The notes beneath the pieces are model-generated. The model was not told the origin of the DNA and made no database searches. It was given only the letters and a program-made list of their open reading frames with translations. From Ziziphus jujuba (Eukaryota; Streptophyta; Magnoliopsida; Rosales; Rhamnaceae), in the NCBI RefSeq assembly GCF_031755915.1, contig NC_083390.1, positions 26,609,001 through 26,673,000 on the forward strand: a DNA stretch of 64,000 nucleotides, written 5' to 3'. The position numbers and the translations under genes were made by a program. Below, in pieces: positions 1 through 11,650 of this stretch (its first letter is position 1; every line of letters starts with the position of its first letter).

Positions 1-1
1 G

Positions 2-1168
2 AAGGTGAAGTTGGCAGCAATGGAGTTTGGCCATTATGCACCCCAATGGTGGACAAATGAGCAAAGCACCCGAAGGAGAGTTGGTGATGACTTGATTACA
101 ACATGGCGACAAATGAAAGGAGCCATGAGAAAGCGATTTGTTCCATCCCATTACCATAGATTGCTGCATCAAAGGCTTTAATCTTTGTCTCAAGGAAGCA
201 GGTCCATGGAGGATTATTACAAAGAGATGGAGATGTTAATGATGAGGTTGAATATGAATGAGGATAGGGAGGCAACAATGGTGAGATTTCTTGGTGGTTT
301 GAACCGTGAGATTGCCAACCAACTTGAAGTACAACAATACTTGGAATTGGAGGAGATGTTGCATGTAGCAATTAAGCTTGAGAACCAATTCAAGAGGAGA
401 AGTGTCAGCACACGGTTTGGAGGAGTTTCTAGTAGTGGAAAGGCAAGTTCAAGTGGCTGGAAAAACAATTCCACTTATGAAAGCAGGCTGAAGCCGAAGC
501 TTGGTGAAGAAGCTACTAACCGGCCAAGAAGGGAACTTAAAATCGAATCTGCCCAAGCCATTAAAGGTGAGATAAAATCTGATCCTAAACCTCAAAAATC
601 CAGAGAAATAATTTGTTTAAAGTGCCAAGGAAGAGGACACATAGCCAGCCAATGCCCAAATAGAAGAATCATGGTATTAAAGGGTGACGGTGAGCTGGAA
701 TCTGCAATTGAAGAAAGTGAAGTTGAAACCGAGCAAAAGGAGGATTGCAATGAAGATGAAGCCGAACCTGTTGATACATCTAATGCCGAGTTGAGCTTGG
801 TTTCAAGGAGAGTACTTGCTGTCTACAAAGATGAAGAGCAGATACAAAGAGAAAACATCTTCCACACTCGCTGCAAAATACAAGTTAAAATTTGTAGCTT
901 GATTATAGATAGTGGGAGTTGTACCAATGTGATAAGTAACCTTGTAGTTGATAAATTAGGCTTGAAAACAATTAAACATCCAGAACCCTATAGGTTGCAA
1001 TGGTTAAATGATAGTGGTGAGATGAGGGTAAATAAACAAGCCAAAGTAAAATTTAGCATAGGTAGATATGGGGATGTAGTCTTATGTGATATTGTTCCCA
1101 TGATTGCTGGACATATACTACTAGGTAGACCATGGCAATTTGATAAAGATGCTACTCATTTTGGTTGA
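2..1168 (+). pseudogene. Gypsy gag and aspartic protease region, partial, with stops
   Basis: Reading frame 2 is open from the window edge except for a TAA at 179-181, where the relative at 31,304 has CAA, and a TGA at 1,166-1,168, where that relative has CGA. The first part is the capsid-like gag domain, with the MEFGHYAxQWW, GAMRKRFVP and FLGGLNREIANQ segments. It is followed by a CCHC zinc knuckle (CLKCQGRGHIASQC, bases about 613-654) that would bind RNA in the particle. After an acidic linker comes the retropepsin-like protease with the catalytic DSGS at about 906-918 and a downstream ILLGRPWQFD motif. Both stops fit single C-to-T changes, a common decay pattern for methylated repeats. 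The gag start codon is off-window. Confidence 0.9.
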
Positions 1169-2371
1169 GAAAATAGTATTGTTTTTAGGTTTAAAGGGAA
1201 GAAGGTCAAGCTGGAACCATTATCTCCTAAAGAGGTTTACAAAGACCAATTAAAAATGCAACAAAGGAGAGAAGCCGAAAACCTCAAGGAAAAAGCAAGT
1301 ATGGCACCAACGACTTCACCATCCTTTCAAGAAGGTAAGAATGAGGTTTCTGATCAAGGTAAGGTTTCTAGGACTCATATTGAGTGGAAAGATCAAGGAA
1401 AAACTGAAAGAGATGGGAAAGAAAGTGGCAAACCCGAGAGCTTGGAGAATGGAGAGAAATCCAAAGGTTTGCGCCAAGCCAAGGGAAAAAGAGAAAAAGA
1501 AAGAAAAGAAAGGTTAAGTAGCAATTTTTATTTGAGTTTAGGGGATATTAATAAGGTTATTGAGTGCAATAAACCTTTGCTGTTCATGGTTTATAAAGAA
1601 AATTATTTTAATGATCAAACTAACTTTGAAGAACTTGAATTGCCAAGTTCAATGATTTCTCTTTTGAAGGAATTTGGAGATGTCTTCCCAAATGAAATTC
1701 CAAGTGGACTACCACCTATTCGAGGGATAGAACATCAAATTGACTTTGTTCCAGGAGCTGCCATACCGAATAGACCAGCTTATAGGAGCAATCCCAAAGA
1801 AACAAAGGAGCTATAAAAACAGGTAAGTGATTTGCTTGATAAAGGATATATTCGTGAGAGTTTAAATCCATGTGCTGTTCCTATTTTGTTGGTACCTAAA
1901 AAAGATGGTTCTTTGATAATGTGTGTTGATTGTAGGGCTATAAATAACATTACCATCAAATATAGGCATCCCATTCCTAGATTAGATGATATGTTTGATG
2001 AATTGCATGGTGCTTGCATGTTTACAAAAATTGATCTTAGAAGTGGTTATCATCAAATTAGAATGAAAGAAGGTGATGAATGGAAAACCGCATTCAAAAC
2101 TAAATATGCGCTGTATGAATGGTTAGTTATGCCTTTTGGATTATCCAATGCACCTAGTACTTTTATGAGGCTTATGAATCATGTAATGCGTCCATTTATT
2201 GGTAAATTTGTGGTTGTATATTTTGATGACATTCTAATATATAGCCGAAACTTGGATGACCATGTGGATCAACTTAGGCAAGTTTTTCAAGTTCTTAGAA
2301 AGGAAAGATTGTTTGATAACATTAAAAAATGTGAATTTTGCAAAGAGGAGCTTGTGTTTCTGGTTTTGTAG
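1169..2371 (+). pseudogene. Gypsy linker and reverse transcriptase (fingers/palm), broken
   Basis: The same frame continues after the TGA at 1,166. A lysine/glutamate-rich linker (1,256-1,560) leads into the RT N-terminal segment with IEHQIDFVPGA. A TAA at 1,814-1,816 interrupts the frame. RT proper follows, with [42 protein letters not shown] and the catalytic YFDD (2,219-2,230), so the polymerase active-site aspartates are still encoded. The frame ends at TAG 2,369-2,371 because one base is missing near 2,361, in the conserved VFLGFVVS segment. Without that loss the frame would run into the next block. Confidence 0.92.
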
Positions 2372-3018
2372 TAAGTGCTGCAAGAATCAAAGTTGACCAA
2401 GCTAAGGTGAAAGCAATTCAAGAGTGGCCGGTTCCTACTTCTATCACCCAAGTGAGGAGCTTTCATGGCTTGGCAAGCTTTTATAGAAGATTTGTCAAGG
2501 ATTTTAGTACCATAGCAGCACCATTGAATGAAGTTGTCAAGAAGAATGTCGGCTTCAAATGAGGGGAAGTACAAGAAAAATCTTTTAATTTGTTGAAAGA
2601 AAAATTGTGTAATGCACCTTTGTTAGTTTTGCCAAATTTTTCTAAGACCTTTGAAATTGAGTGTGATGCTTCGGGTGTAGGTATTGGAGCTGTCTTAATG
2701 CAAGAAGGAAGACCCATAGCCTACTTTAGTGAAAAATTAAATGGAGCTGCCCTAAACTACCCGACTTATGACAAAGAGATGTATGCTTTGGTGAGAGCTT
2801 TGGAGACGTGGCAGCACTATCTCATGCCAAAGGAGTTTGTGATTCATACGGATCATGAGTCTTTGAAGCATATCAAGGGTCAAGGAAAGCTCAACCGAAG
2901 GCATGCCAAGTGGATTGAATTTATTGAAACCTTTCCCTATGTGATCCGCTACAAAAAGGTAAAGAAAATGTGGTTGCCGATGCATTATCCAGAAGGTATG
3001 TACTCTTTTCTACCTTAG
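2338..3018 (+). pseudogene. Gypsy RT thumb and RNase H, broken
   Basis: After the one-base loss near 2,361 the polyprotein continues in the next frame with [17 protein letters not shown] and then the RNase H domain ([39 protein letters not shown]). RNase H would degrade the RNA strand during reverse transcription. A TGA at 2,560-2,562 replaces the expected tryptophan codon before the EVQEKSF segment. A second one-base loss in an A run near 2,955 shifts the frame just before the ADALSRR connection motif. The acidic residues typical of RNase H are visible, so decay is by frame damage and not by active-site change. Confidence 0.9.
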
Positions 3019-4589
3019 ATGCTAGATTGCTTGGATTTGAACAATTGAAAGAACTTTATGAGCATGATAGTGACTTTGGAGAAATTTTTAGAACCTGTTT
3101 GAAACATGGATTTAATAAATTTTACATATTTGAGGGATATTTGTTTAAGGAAAACAAACTTTGTATGCCTAATTGTAGTATTAGGGAATTATTGGTTCAG
3201 GAAGGACATGGGGGTGGTTTAATGGGTCATTTTGGTGTTTTAAAAACTTTATCCTTGCTGCAAGAACATTTTTATTGGCCTAACATGTGGAGAGATGTTG
3301 AGAGAATTTGTGAAAGATGTTTGAAGTGCCGAAAAACAAAATCAACATTGAAGTCGCATGAATTGTATAAGCCTTTGCCGATTCCTACTTATCCTTGGGT
3401 AGATTTGTCTATGGATTTTATTCTTGGGTTGCCTAGGTCAAGAACAGGTAAGGATTCAATATTTGTTGTAGTGGATAGGTTTTCTAAGATGGCACATTTT
3501 ATTGCATGTAATAAAACTGATGATGCATCCAATATTGCTAATTTATTTTTCAAGGAAATTGTGAGATTGCATGGAATGCCAAGAACTATTGTTTCGGATA
3601 GGGATGCTAAGTTCTTAAGCTATTTTTGGAATACTTTGTGGGCTAAATTAGGTACTAAGCTTTTATTTTCAACTACTTGTCATCCACAAACTGATGGACA
3701 AACTGAAGTAGTAAATAGAACCTTGTCTGCATTGTTGAGAGCATTAATTAGTAGAAATTTAAGAACTTGGGAAGAATGTTTGCCTCATGTTGAATTTGCA
3801 TATAATAGGTCTTTACATTCAGCAACTAAATTTACTCCATTTGAAATTATTTATGGTTTTAATCCTTTGACTCCATTAGATTTAACACCTTTACCTTTAA
3901 GTGAGCGTGCTAATCTAGATGGAAAACAAAAAGCTGAATTTGTAAAGCAGATTCATGAGAAGGCACGAGCAAATATTGAGAGGAGGACCGAGCAATATGC
4001 AAAGGTGGCTAATCAAGGCCGAAAATCAATGGTGTTTGAACCTGGAGATTGGGTGTGGCTGCATTTAAGGAAGGAAAGGTTTCCTCAACAAAGGAAATCC
4101 AAACTCATGCCGAGGGGTGATGGACCTTTTCAAGTTTTGGAGAGGATAAACGATAATGCCTACAAACTTGATTTACCGGGTGAGTATAGTGTAAGTGCCA
4201 CCTTTAATGTTGCTGATTTATCTCCTTTTGCTGCAGGTTATGACTTCGATTTGAGGACAAATCCTTTTCAAGAGGAGGGGAATGATACAAACCCGCCCGA
4301 GCTCACACCACCGACAACTCACTGGGGTACTGATCCGATACGGATGAAGTCTGGACCGATCACTAGGGCTCAAGCTAAGAGGTTTAAGGACAACCTTACT
4401 GCCTTTATCCAGAGAGTAATTCATTCTCAAAAGGGCTTGTCCATACTTGAAGATAAAAGACCTGTTTTAAGTATCCAGGTGGTGGAGGCTGATACATCGG
4501 ATACTTATACATCGGACGTTTTATATCGGACACCCTTGCCTCGGACATTGGAGCCTTATCTCGGACTTCGGACATCGGAAGTAACTTAG
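2970..4589 (+). CDS. Gypsy integrase with C-terminal tail running into the LTR
   Basis: The longest surviving pol frame, about 539 codons counted from an internal GTG. It begins at the ADALSRR connection segment. The integrase zinc-binding HHCC region follows (GHFGVL to CERCLKCR, about 3,215-3,335). The DDE catalytic core has aspartates in [10 protein letters not shown] and VSDRDAKF and glutamate in [12 protein letters not shown]. The C-terminal domain has [17 protein letters not shown]. The frame crosses the polypurine tract (4,271-4,282) and the LTR start (4,283) before stopping at 4,587-4,589, so the last 100 or so codons, including [12 protein letters not shown], lie in the U3 part of the LTR. 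It is a fragment of a polyprotein and has no start of its own. Confidence 0.9.
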   Translation: MVADALSRRYVLFSTLDARLLGFEQLKELYEHDSDFGEIFRTCLKHGFNKFYIFEGYLFKENKLCMPNCSIRELLVQEGHGGGLMGHFGVLKTLSLLQEHFYWPNMWRDVERICERCLKCRKTKSTLKSHELYKPLPIPTYPWVDLSMDFILGLPRSRTGKDSIFVVVDRFSKMAHFIACNKTDDASNIANLFFKEIVRLHGMPRTIVSDRDAKFLSYFWNTLWAKLGTKLLFSTTCHPQTDGQTEVVNRTLSALLRALISRNLRTWEECLPHVEFAYNRSLHSATKFTPFEIIYGFNPLTPLDLTPLPLSERANLDGKQKAEFVKQIHEKARANIERRTEQYAKVANQGRKSMVFEPGDWVWLHLRKERFPQQRKSKLMPRGDGPFQVLERINDNAYKLDLPGEYSVSATFNVADLSPFAAGYDFDLRTNPFQEEGNDTNPPELTPPTTHWGTDPIRMKSGPITRAQAKRFKDNLTAFIQRVIHSQKGLSILEDKRPVLSIQVVEADTSDTYTSDVLYRTPLPRTLEPYLGLRTSEVT

Positions 4590-5298
4590 CTCGGCCAGAC
4601 ATAACTTAGCTCAGACTGTCATTAGTTAGCTCAGCCAGACATAAGTTAGTTCGGACAGACATCAGTTATCTCGGATAGGCCATAAGTTAGCTCGGACATC
4701 AGGCAGACATAAGTTAGCGCGGTTGAAGACATAATTCTGCCTAGATGTCAAAGTCAACTCGTTACCTAATTTGCTATTAACTTTATTTCTTTTTGGGTTT
4801 TTATTTATTTATTTTCTGGATAAATAACTTTAGCAAGGTTTTTATTTTATTGTAAATAAATTAATTCCTAATTTAATATAAAGGAATTAATTAATCAAAC
4901 TTAGATTAGGAAAGGAAGTATAGTTGCGGCCAACTAGGTTTCTTTATGTGTGGCCGGTTTTATCTAGGGTTTTTAGGGTTTATTTTGTTTCTTTCAAAGC
5001 CTATTTAAAGGCTTATCTTTCAATAAGAATACAACTTTGATTTGATAAAAGAAAATACTTGCAAGATTATTTATCTCTTTGTTCTTTGAGAACACCTAAA
5101 ACACCATTAGAGAATTGGTTGTTTTAGCTTGACTTATCAATAGGTTTTCCATCCCCTATTGTGGCGTCTACATTATACCAAGATTTCTAACCACAGTTTG
5201 GTTAGGGGTTGAGGTCAATTCCATTAGAACTTGAACTTAATTAAGATTCGGGCTAATATAATACAGGTTTAGGAGCAGGTTGTCCTAGGTTCGTATCA
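4283..5298 (+). repeat. 3' LTR of Gypsy element 1
   Basis: Begins TGATACAAACCCGCCC directly after the polypurine tract and ends TAGGTTCGTATCA. The ends form the short inverted repeat TGATAC / GTATCA. It matches the solo LTR at 9,133-10,106 along its length. The U3 part first encodes the Pol tail, then carries degenerate tandem copies of a unit around CATAAGTTAGCTCGGACAG (about 4,585-4,730). Further on are an AT-rich block and a conserved region with TTCAATAAGAATACAACTTTGA (split here as a landmark near 5,018) that all LTRs of the family share. Confidence 0.93.
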
Positions 5299-5829
5299 TG
5301 TCCCAAGCATTGGTGCCAAAGATCTGCCGATGCCTTTGCTGCACTTAAAGCATGATGCTTTACTTCATTCAGAACATACAGCTTTCCTTTCTTGTACTCT
5401 TTTGCAATGATTCTTTGATTACAGTCCTTTATCACAAAACCATTGGATGAGAATTCCAAAATACAATCATTATCTATTGTTAGTTGACTAACTGATAAGG
5501 GGTTCTTTTCAATTTTGGAACTACAAGAGCACTTTGAAGAGCTAAACATCCATTTTTAGTTTTAAGTTTAGCATTACTAATGTGAGATATTGCAAGGCTA
5601 TTCCCATTGCCGACATATATACTATCACTACCTTTATAAGGATAAGAATTAATTATTTTACCATTGTCATTTGTCATATGTGCAGTGGCACCCGAATCTA
5701 CATAGAAGTTTGGATCAGAGTTGTTTGCAATGTTAAGTGCTACTAGTGCTTCTGGGATGTTATCCTTGACATATGAATAATCAAACCTATGCCAGCAATC
5801 TATGGCATTATGGTTAAGTTTATCACATA
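5299..5829 (-). pseudogene. Copia protease/GAG-pre-integrase fragment (left arm)
   Basis: Read on the minus strand from 5,829 down to 5,299, this is the middle of a Ty1/Copia polyprotein. It has the protease motif FYVDSGATAH near 5,690, then VGNGNSLAISH, then the GAG-pre-integrase segment with KKGKLYVLNE, KHHALSA and DLWHQCLGH. A frame change near 5,540 separates the two open stretches (5,480-5,677 and 5,299-5,549). It is cut at 5,299 by Gypsy element 1 and at 5,829/5,830 by a CACTA end. The mirror copy is at 62,205-62,732 on the plus strand, and the left copy is better preserved around the protease. Confidence 0.9.
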
Positions 5830-8525
5830 CACTACAAAAAATTTGGGCAACTATTACACAGTAATTTGTCTTGTAACGGTCATTTTTGTTGCCTTATCAC
5901 ATTTAGGTGACAAAATTAGATCGTCTTGTGTTTGCCGTGATAGACCCATCACAACGTAGTTTAGTGATAAACTGTGTAATTTGTCATGGAAAGAGCATGT
6001 AATTGTGACAAAAAATATTTGACATAGACTGGAGTTTGACCGTAACATCCATTTTTGTCACTTAATCCTCCTCTTTTTGTCATTGTATGTACACATTTTG
6101 TTACCAATACAATTGTAGAAATTGGTCAAACTTATCTATCGATGACAATAAATACAATAGGTGACAAATAAAATATTATTTGTCACTTAAACCATAAGTG
6201 GCACATCTGATTTGTCATTTAAAATGTCGATGACACATCTGATTTGTCATTGAGCCTTTCCAATGACAAGTAAGCAAGTTTTTGTCACCGACTTGTTACG
6301 ATATAACATAAACCATGGTTAAGTTATTCAACCTGTCACTGAAACTAATTTTTTTATTTGGTGACAATAGTTTTGTAACTAAAAATAATATATCAATTAC
6401 CAATATTATTTGATAAAAATTGTTTTTGTTAGATCTTACTAATTAATTATAATATCATTAATTATCATTTAATTATCATTTAAAAATATAAAATGATACT
6501 TCTGAAATGCAATTAAAATAAAAGTATAATACTTTTATTAAATGTTTATCTTGTACTACAAAATTCATTAAACACCAATTAAATATAATGTGTACCAAAC
6601 ACAATAATATTACATTAAAAGGAAAATACAAACAAAAACAGTTTGTAATTCTAGGGGGAAAAAAAAAAAAAATATATATATATATAAGATGGTTGCCTAT
6701 ACCTACTAAATCTTTACAATCTCCATCTTCTAATGCAGGTCATCAATATATTCTCCAAGGATCCTATATTATAAACAAAAGGAAAGAAAAATGAATCATT
6801 TAGTAGAAATCTAATTTAATTAGCAAGGAGAAAAGAACAAGCTCAAGACTTCCTATGTTCCTATAAGTTGGCAATCCTTTACCAGCCAAGCATTCCCACC
6901 TCTTCTTCAATGTGGATCAATCTAAGCCCATTCCATTGGTCCTTTACCATTTCCAAAGGAATAATCATATTTAGCTATTACAGACAAACTGTGAAAGTTA
7001 TAGTTCATATTACTATATATGCACGTGAACATATATCTATGTACTATGCAAGGTGTACCAAATACAATAAGCTTACACTAAAAGGGAAAAAAAATAAAGA
7101 AAAAGTTTCTCTATTTCTGTGGTTAGGGGAGAACATGATTGTTGCCTATACCGTCTAACTAATGTCCATCTCCATCTTTCAAAGTAGCAATCATCTCCAA
7201 AGATCCTAAACAATAATAAAATAAAAATAAAAAAAGAATGAAATATATAGAGCATATATGATTGACCTTCTCCATTAATGATTTTTCTTCACCATATTCC
7301 TAAGACTCATTGAGCTAAACATACTCAAAGTATGACCTTTGTCAAAAATCATTCAAGGAAAAGAATTTACCGAAACCTAAAGGCATTTGCATTACAATTA
7401 GAAAGATTTAACACTGACTGTATTCAAGGCAGGTGCTACCATGACCTAAAATGCGAGCTAAGGACCAAAAAAGTGGACAAAAAGCTGCCAAAATCATGCA
7501 TGTTTACAGGGGTAAAGCCAACAGAGGTAACCACCCAAAATTAGTACCAACAACACCAAAATGAAGAGTTAAATTTTACATAAAATGGCACGCTAGTGTG
7601 ACACCACACCAAATTAAAGTGACACAGTGTAATATCATACTCCTATATAAAAAGCTTCTAGATACACCCAAGCAAAAAAATTAATGAAATAATCAACTTG
7701 AGGTTTAATATTCACTCATAGTAACCGCAACTACACATATAAGAGAGTTTTGCTCATGAACCATTTCTGTTGACAAGTTGCTGGCCTACTATAGCATCGT
7801 AACCTTCATATCATCTATGTTATTATCACTTAATTAAAAACTTTCAAAATTGCTTATAACATATATATATTAACTTTAAAAACTCTCAATCTTGTTTACC
7901 ACTGGCATCACTTATGCAGTGGTGTAATCTTAGAAAAAATCTCTGCTTAAAGCAAGAAGCTTCTGGACCTTAGTAATAGTTGAGCACTGCAAAGGCTTTA
8001 CTGATGGTCCATAAACCTTGGTAAGAAAACATTCATGGATTTATATGGAAAATAATAGTCCCAACTCACAACTCACAAATCCTATTACATATCCTCCAAC
8101 TACCTAGATACTGTGGATCACTTAAAACCAGAGTATGTCATCTATGCTATATCTCCACATAAAAACCGCAGTAAGAATCAAGGACCTAGTGTGTTTAGCT
8201 AAGACAAGAAAATTGCATGCTTATAACTTTTAATCGTTAATAACTCAACTCATCGGGATCAAAAAACAGATAACAAGCTAGCTAGCTCTTTTCTATCTCT
8301 CAGTTCACCATGGTCAATTACATCTAAAACTAAAAACATATATATATAGTCATGGTAAAGAAACGAATTGAGCTTGGAGAAACCAATAACAAAAGCGTAC
8401 AATATCATGCATCGAATACTATCGCATATAGTTGGTAGTAACCTAGAATGAAACATCCATTCTAATTCCAATGAGTAAATTTCAAGCCAATCTTGCTGCC
8501 TTTGAAAGATGGAGATGGACATTAG
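5830..8525 (-). mobile_element. Non-autonomous CACTA element, left-arm copy, inner end missing
   Basis: Starts with the CACTA-type terminus CACTACAAAAAATTTGGGC at 5,830, preceded by ATA, which matches the TAT target duplication of the mirror copy. The first 500 bases are packed with short direct and inverted copies of a GTGACAAA / TTTGTCAC motif, a typical subterminal region. The sequence matches the plus-strand element at 59,273-62,204 in reverse but keeps about 900 bases (7,330-8,250) that the right copy lacks. It stops at about 8,525, at GAAAGATGGAGATGGAC, where satellite sequence begins, so its second terminus is missing. No transposase is encoded. Confidence 0.85.
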
Positions 8526-8529
8526 TAAA

Positions 8530-9132
8530 AAATAAAAAATAATTAATTTAACAATGAAACATAAATAAATTAAATCAATAGATTAATTATTTTGCTTTAT
8601 ATTTTTATTTAATATGCTTAATATTTTTATACATAATATTAAAACATAAAATTAATTAAAATGCTTGAAGACAACACAATAAGCGAAGCTTTTGACACTA
8701 AAAGCTTCACCTATTGCTTTTCAAGTTTAAAATAATTAAATTTGTCAAACTTATTATTAATTTAAATTTGAAACACAAATTAATTAAATGCATAAATTAA
8801 TTATTTTGCTTCAAATTGCTAATTAATATATTTAATATTTATATACATATGAATGAAACACAAAATTAAATAAGATTCCACGAATTAAGATAATAGGCAA
8901 TGCTTTCGATGTTAAAAGCGTTGCCTGATGCTTTTCAATTTTAAAACAATTAAACTTGTCAAATCTTTTATTAACTAACAAAATAATTAATTTAAAATTG
9001 AAAGACAAATAAATTAAATGAATATGTTAATTATTTTGCTTCAATTTAATATACTTAATATTAATATATATATAATATTAAAACATAAAAGTAATTAAAA
9101 TATAAAAACTTAACATAACATGCAACCCTTTT
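8530..9132 (+). repeat. Satellite units (225-240 bp family), short array
   Basis: Two to three diverged units of the AT-rich satellite that forms the large array at 47,590-52,800. Each unit has a small hairpin of the type GCTTTT-(N6)-AAAAGC (near 8,690 and 8,905) followed by AATTAAATTTGTCAAAC and TTAATTATTTTGCTTCA. The array is interrupted at 9,133 by the solo LTR. Immediately after it, GATGTTAACA is a possible remnant of the same unit. Confidence 0.8.
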
Positions 9133-10106
9133 TGATGCGAATCCGCCCGAGCTCGCACAACCGACAACTCACTGGGGTACTGATCCGATACGGATGAGAC
9201 TGGACCGATCACTAGGGCTCAAGCTAAGAGGTTTAAGGACAACCTTGCTGCCTTTATCCAAAAAGTAATTCATTCTTAAAAGGACTTGTCCATACCTGAA
9301 GATAAAAGACCTGTTTTAAGTATCCAAGTGGTGGAGGCTGATACATCAGACACCCATACATCAGACATTTTATATCAGACACCCATGCCTCGGACATCTG
9401 ACCTCGGACTTCGGACATCAGACAGTCATAAGTTAGCTCGGACAGACATAAGTTAGCTCGGACAGTCATGAGTTAGCTCGGACAGTCATAAGTTAGCTCG
9501 GACAGACATAAGTTAGCTCGGACAGTCATGAGTTAGCTCGGTTGGAGACATAATTCAACCTAGATGTCAAAGTCAACTCGTTACCTAATTTGCCTTTGAC
9601 TTTGGGTTTTTATTTATTTATTTTCTGGAAAAATAAGTTTAGGAAAGTTTTTATTTTGTTATTTTGTTTGTAAATTAATTAATTCCTAATTGAAAATAAG
9701 GGAATTAATTAATTAGATTGCGAAAAGGAAAGATTCGGTCAAGCTAGAACTCTTCATTGTGTGTCTGGTTTTTCCTAGGGTTTTTAGGGTTTATTTTTTT
9801 TCTTTCCAAGCCTAGTTAAAGGCTTAATTTTCAATAAGAATACAACTTTGACTTGATTGAGAAAATACTTGTGAGATTAATTATCTCTTTGTTCTTTGAG
9901 AACACCTAAAACACAATTAGAGAATTGGTTGTTTTAGCTTGACTTATCAATAGGTTTTCCATCCCCTATTGTGGCATCTTCATTATATACCAAGGTTTCT
10001 AATCATAGGTTGGTTAGGGGTCAAGGTGACCATTAGAACTTGAACATAATTAGATCCGGGCTAATATAATACGGGTTTAGGAGCAGGTCGTCCTAGGTTC
10101 GTATCA
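9133..10106 (+). mobile_element. Solo LTR of Gypsy element 1 family
   Basis: A 974-bp LTR beginning TGATGCGAATCCGCCC and ending TAGGTTCGTATCA, with no internal region. It is flanked by a perfect 5-bp target duplication, CTTTT at 9,128-9,132 and 10,107-10,111, so it is the product of recombination between the two LTRs of a former complete element. It contains the U3 Pol-tail sequence, six exact-length 20-bp minisatellite units and the same 3' part as other family members. It is absent from the right palindrome arm. Confidence 0.95.
9421..9540 (+). repeat. 20-bp minisatellite in LTR U3
   Basis: Six contiguous 20-bp units, consensus GACAGTCATAAGTTAGCTCG. Units 1-3 differ at positions 6 and 10, and units 4-6 repeat the same three variants in the same order. 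The array is therefore a 60-bp higher-order unit present twice. A degenerate version is present in the LTR at 4,585-4,730. Confidence 0.95.
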
Positions 10107-11150
10107 CTTTTTGATGTTAACAATGTCCCTTATGATGGAATTTGGTGTAGGTTTATGTTGTTGTACCCTAGAGCACAATCATTCAAGGTGTTAGTCAAGA
10201 ATGATTGTTGTTGGTTCTTGGTTCTTGGTTCTTGATTTTGTTTTTTTTTTTGGGTTTGTTTAGGTTTTGTTTCTGGTTTTAATGGAGGTTTAGGGTTCTT
10301 GAGATGGTTGTTAGCTTTTGGGAAGAAGAAGAAACCAAAATGTAGTAGATGAGAGAAAGAGAGCCAAAAATGTTGTTTTTCAAAATCTGTTTTTGAATAT
10401 TTTCTTTCTCAACGTTTTTCATTACAATTTTCATACTTTTAAATACATAAAAAAGACAATAAGGCATGCTGCCATATTGAGCAATAAATACAAAAGCATT
10501 AAAAGTAACCAACCAAGCCAAACTACCTCAACTAACTCTAATCAATGTGCTGGGTATGCAAGAAACCTTCTTTAATGGACAGTTCAGCTTGTCTAAGGCA
10601 TTTGAATTTGAAAACCAGCTCCATTTGACTTTAAAATTGGAGGGAAGCCTTTTTGAATATTAAACTATGTTTTAGCCAAAAACCAGATAAAACAAAGTCC
10701 ATTTACCCATTCAAAAGTAATCAAACCCGAGGCAGTTTTGCCCAGTTTTCTGGGCAACAACACTGCACAAGGGTCAGATTGGTTTGGGCTTAACTCAGCC
10801 TTCCCAGCTCCAAATTGGGCCATTCGTTTTGCTGCTTCTTCCTCTGCATATCTAGTTTATCATATCCAAAATTCAGGTCCAAATCCCAAACCTACTTCAA
10901 ACGGCATCCAAGGAAGTGGACTTATGTTGCTGGAAATACAATTCCAGCAACTAGACAAAAAAGGCCTTAAGCTAGATAATGAGCTTAGGGCATTACAAAA
11001 AGGATATTGTTCTTAAACATTACAAGATAAAATAAAATGCATAAACATAAATAATTTTTGGTCTTTGATGTTGCAAAACAAAGAGTGCAAGTGTAACCGA
11101 ACTACCTTGCACATTGTGGCAAGATCACCACATTTCAACACCTTAATCCT
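10107..11150. other. Unassigned island between satellite blocks
   Basis: About 1 kb of less repetitive sequence. It has a short GGTTCTT minisatellite near 10,212-10,232, a pyrimidine/poly-T stretch, and a region at 10,560-11,020 with more even base composition. A 92-codon open frame at 10,738-11,016 (plus) has no motif I recognise, and other frames overlap it, so I do not call it a gene. No counterpart is visible in the right arm. It could be part of an unrecognised retroelement or a host-gene fragment. Confidence 0.4.
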
Positions 11151-11650
11151 TTTAATAACACAAGAGGCAATGCTTTTGATGCTAAAAGTGTCGCTTGGTA
11201 CTTTTCAATTTTAAAACAATTAAACTTCTCAAACTTTTTATTTATTTAAAAAATCATTAATTTAAAATTGAATTACAAATAAATTAAATGCATAGATTAA
11301 TTAATTTTGCTTCATATTGCTAATTAATTTATTGAATATTTTTATTGCTAATTAATATATTTAAAATTTATAAATATACGAATAAAACATAAAATTAGTT
11401 AAAATACCAAAAATTAACGCAACATGCAACACTTTGGAGATTAAAACACCACCTGATGCTTTTCAATTTCAAAATAATTAAATTTCTCAAACTTTTGATT
11501 AATTTAAAAATGAAATACAAATAAATTAAATCAATAGATTAATTGTTTTGCTTTATATTGCTATTTAGTATGCTTAATATTTATATACATAGTATTAAAA
11601 CATAAAATTAATTAAAATGCTAGAAGACAACACTATAGGCGATGTTTTTC
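11150..11650 (+). repeat. Satellite units, second short left-arm array
   Basis: About two units of the same family as 47,590-52,800, with hairpin-like cores near 11,168 and 11,445 and the TTAATTNNTTTGCTTCATATTG segment. Together with 8,530-9,132 it brackets the unassigned island. The array ends at about 11,640 with TAGGCGATG, followed by unrelated sequence. Confidence 0.78.

Larger units (their letters stand above)
1..5298 (+). mobile_element. Ty3/Gypsy LTR retrotransposon, 5' part off-window, degenerate
   Basis: The element enters the window inside gag and runs through protease, reverse transcriptase, RNase H and integrase to a 3' LTR ending in CGTATCA at 5,298. The polypurine tract AGAGGAGGGGAA lies at 4,271-4,282. 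Domain order PR-RT-RH-IN marks it as Ty3/Gypsy. No chromodomain is visible. The element inserted into a minus-strand Copia fragment that resumes at 5,299, and so cuts off the outer end of the left palindrome arm. The left LTR and left target duplication are outside the window. Similar copies lie at 9,133-10,106 (solo LTR) and 28,940-34,823. More diverged relatives on the minus strand lie at 12,801-16,656 and 41,396-47,459. Confidence 0.95.

Noticed and set aside
8259..8522. 87-codon minus-strand frame, partly conserved in the right arm near 60,550-60,700
   Set aside because: The corresponding right-arm and second left copies have stops and shifts in this frame, so the similarity is DNA-level conservation of the CACTA body and not a protein.
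10738..11016. 92-codon open frame
   Set aside because: No recognisable domain, no supporting codon pattern that I can judge, and no homologue in the mirrored arm. Described only as part of an unassigned island.
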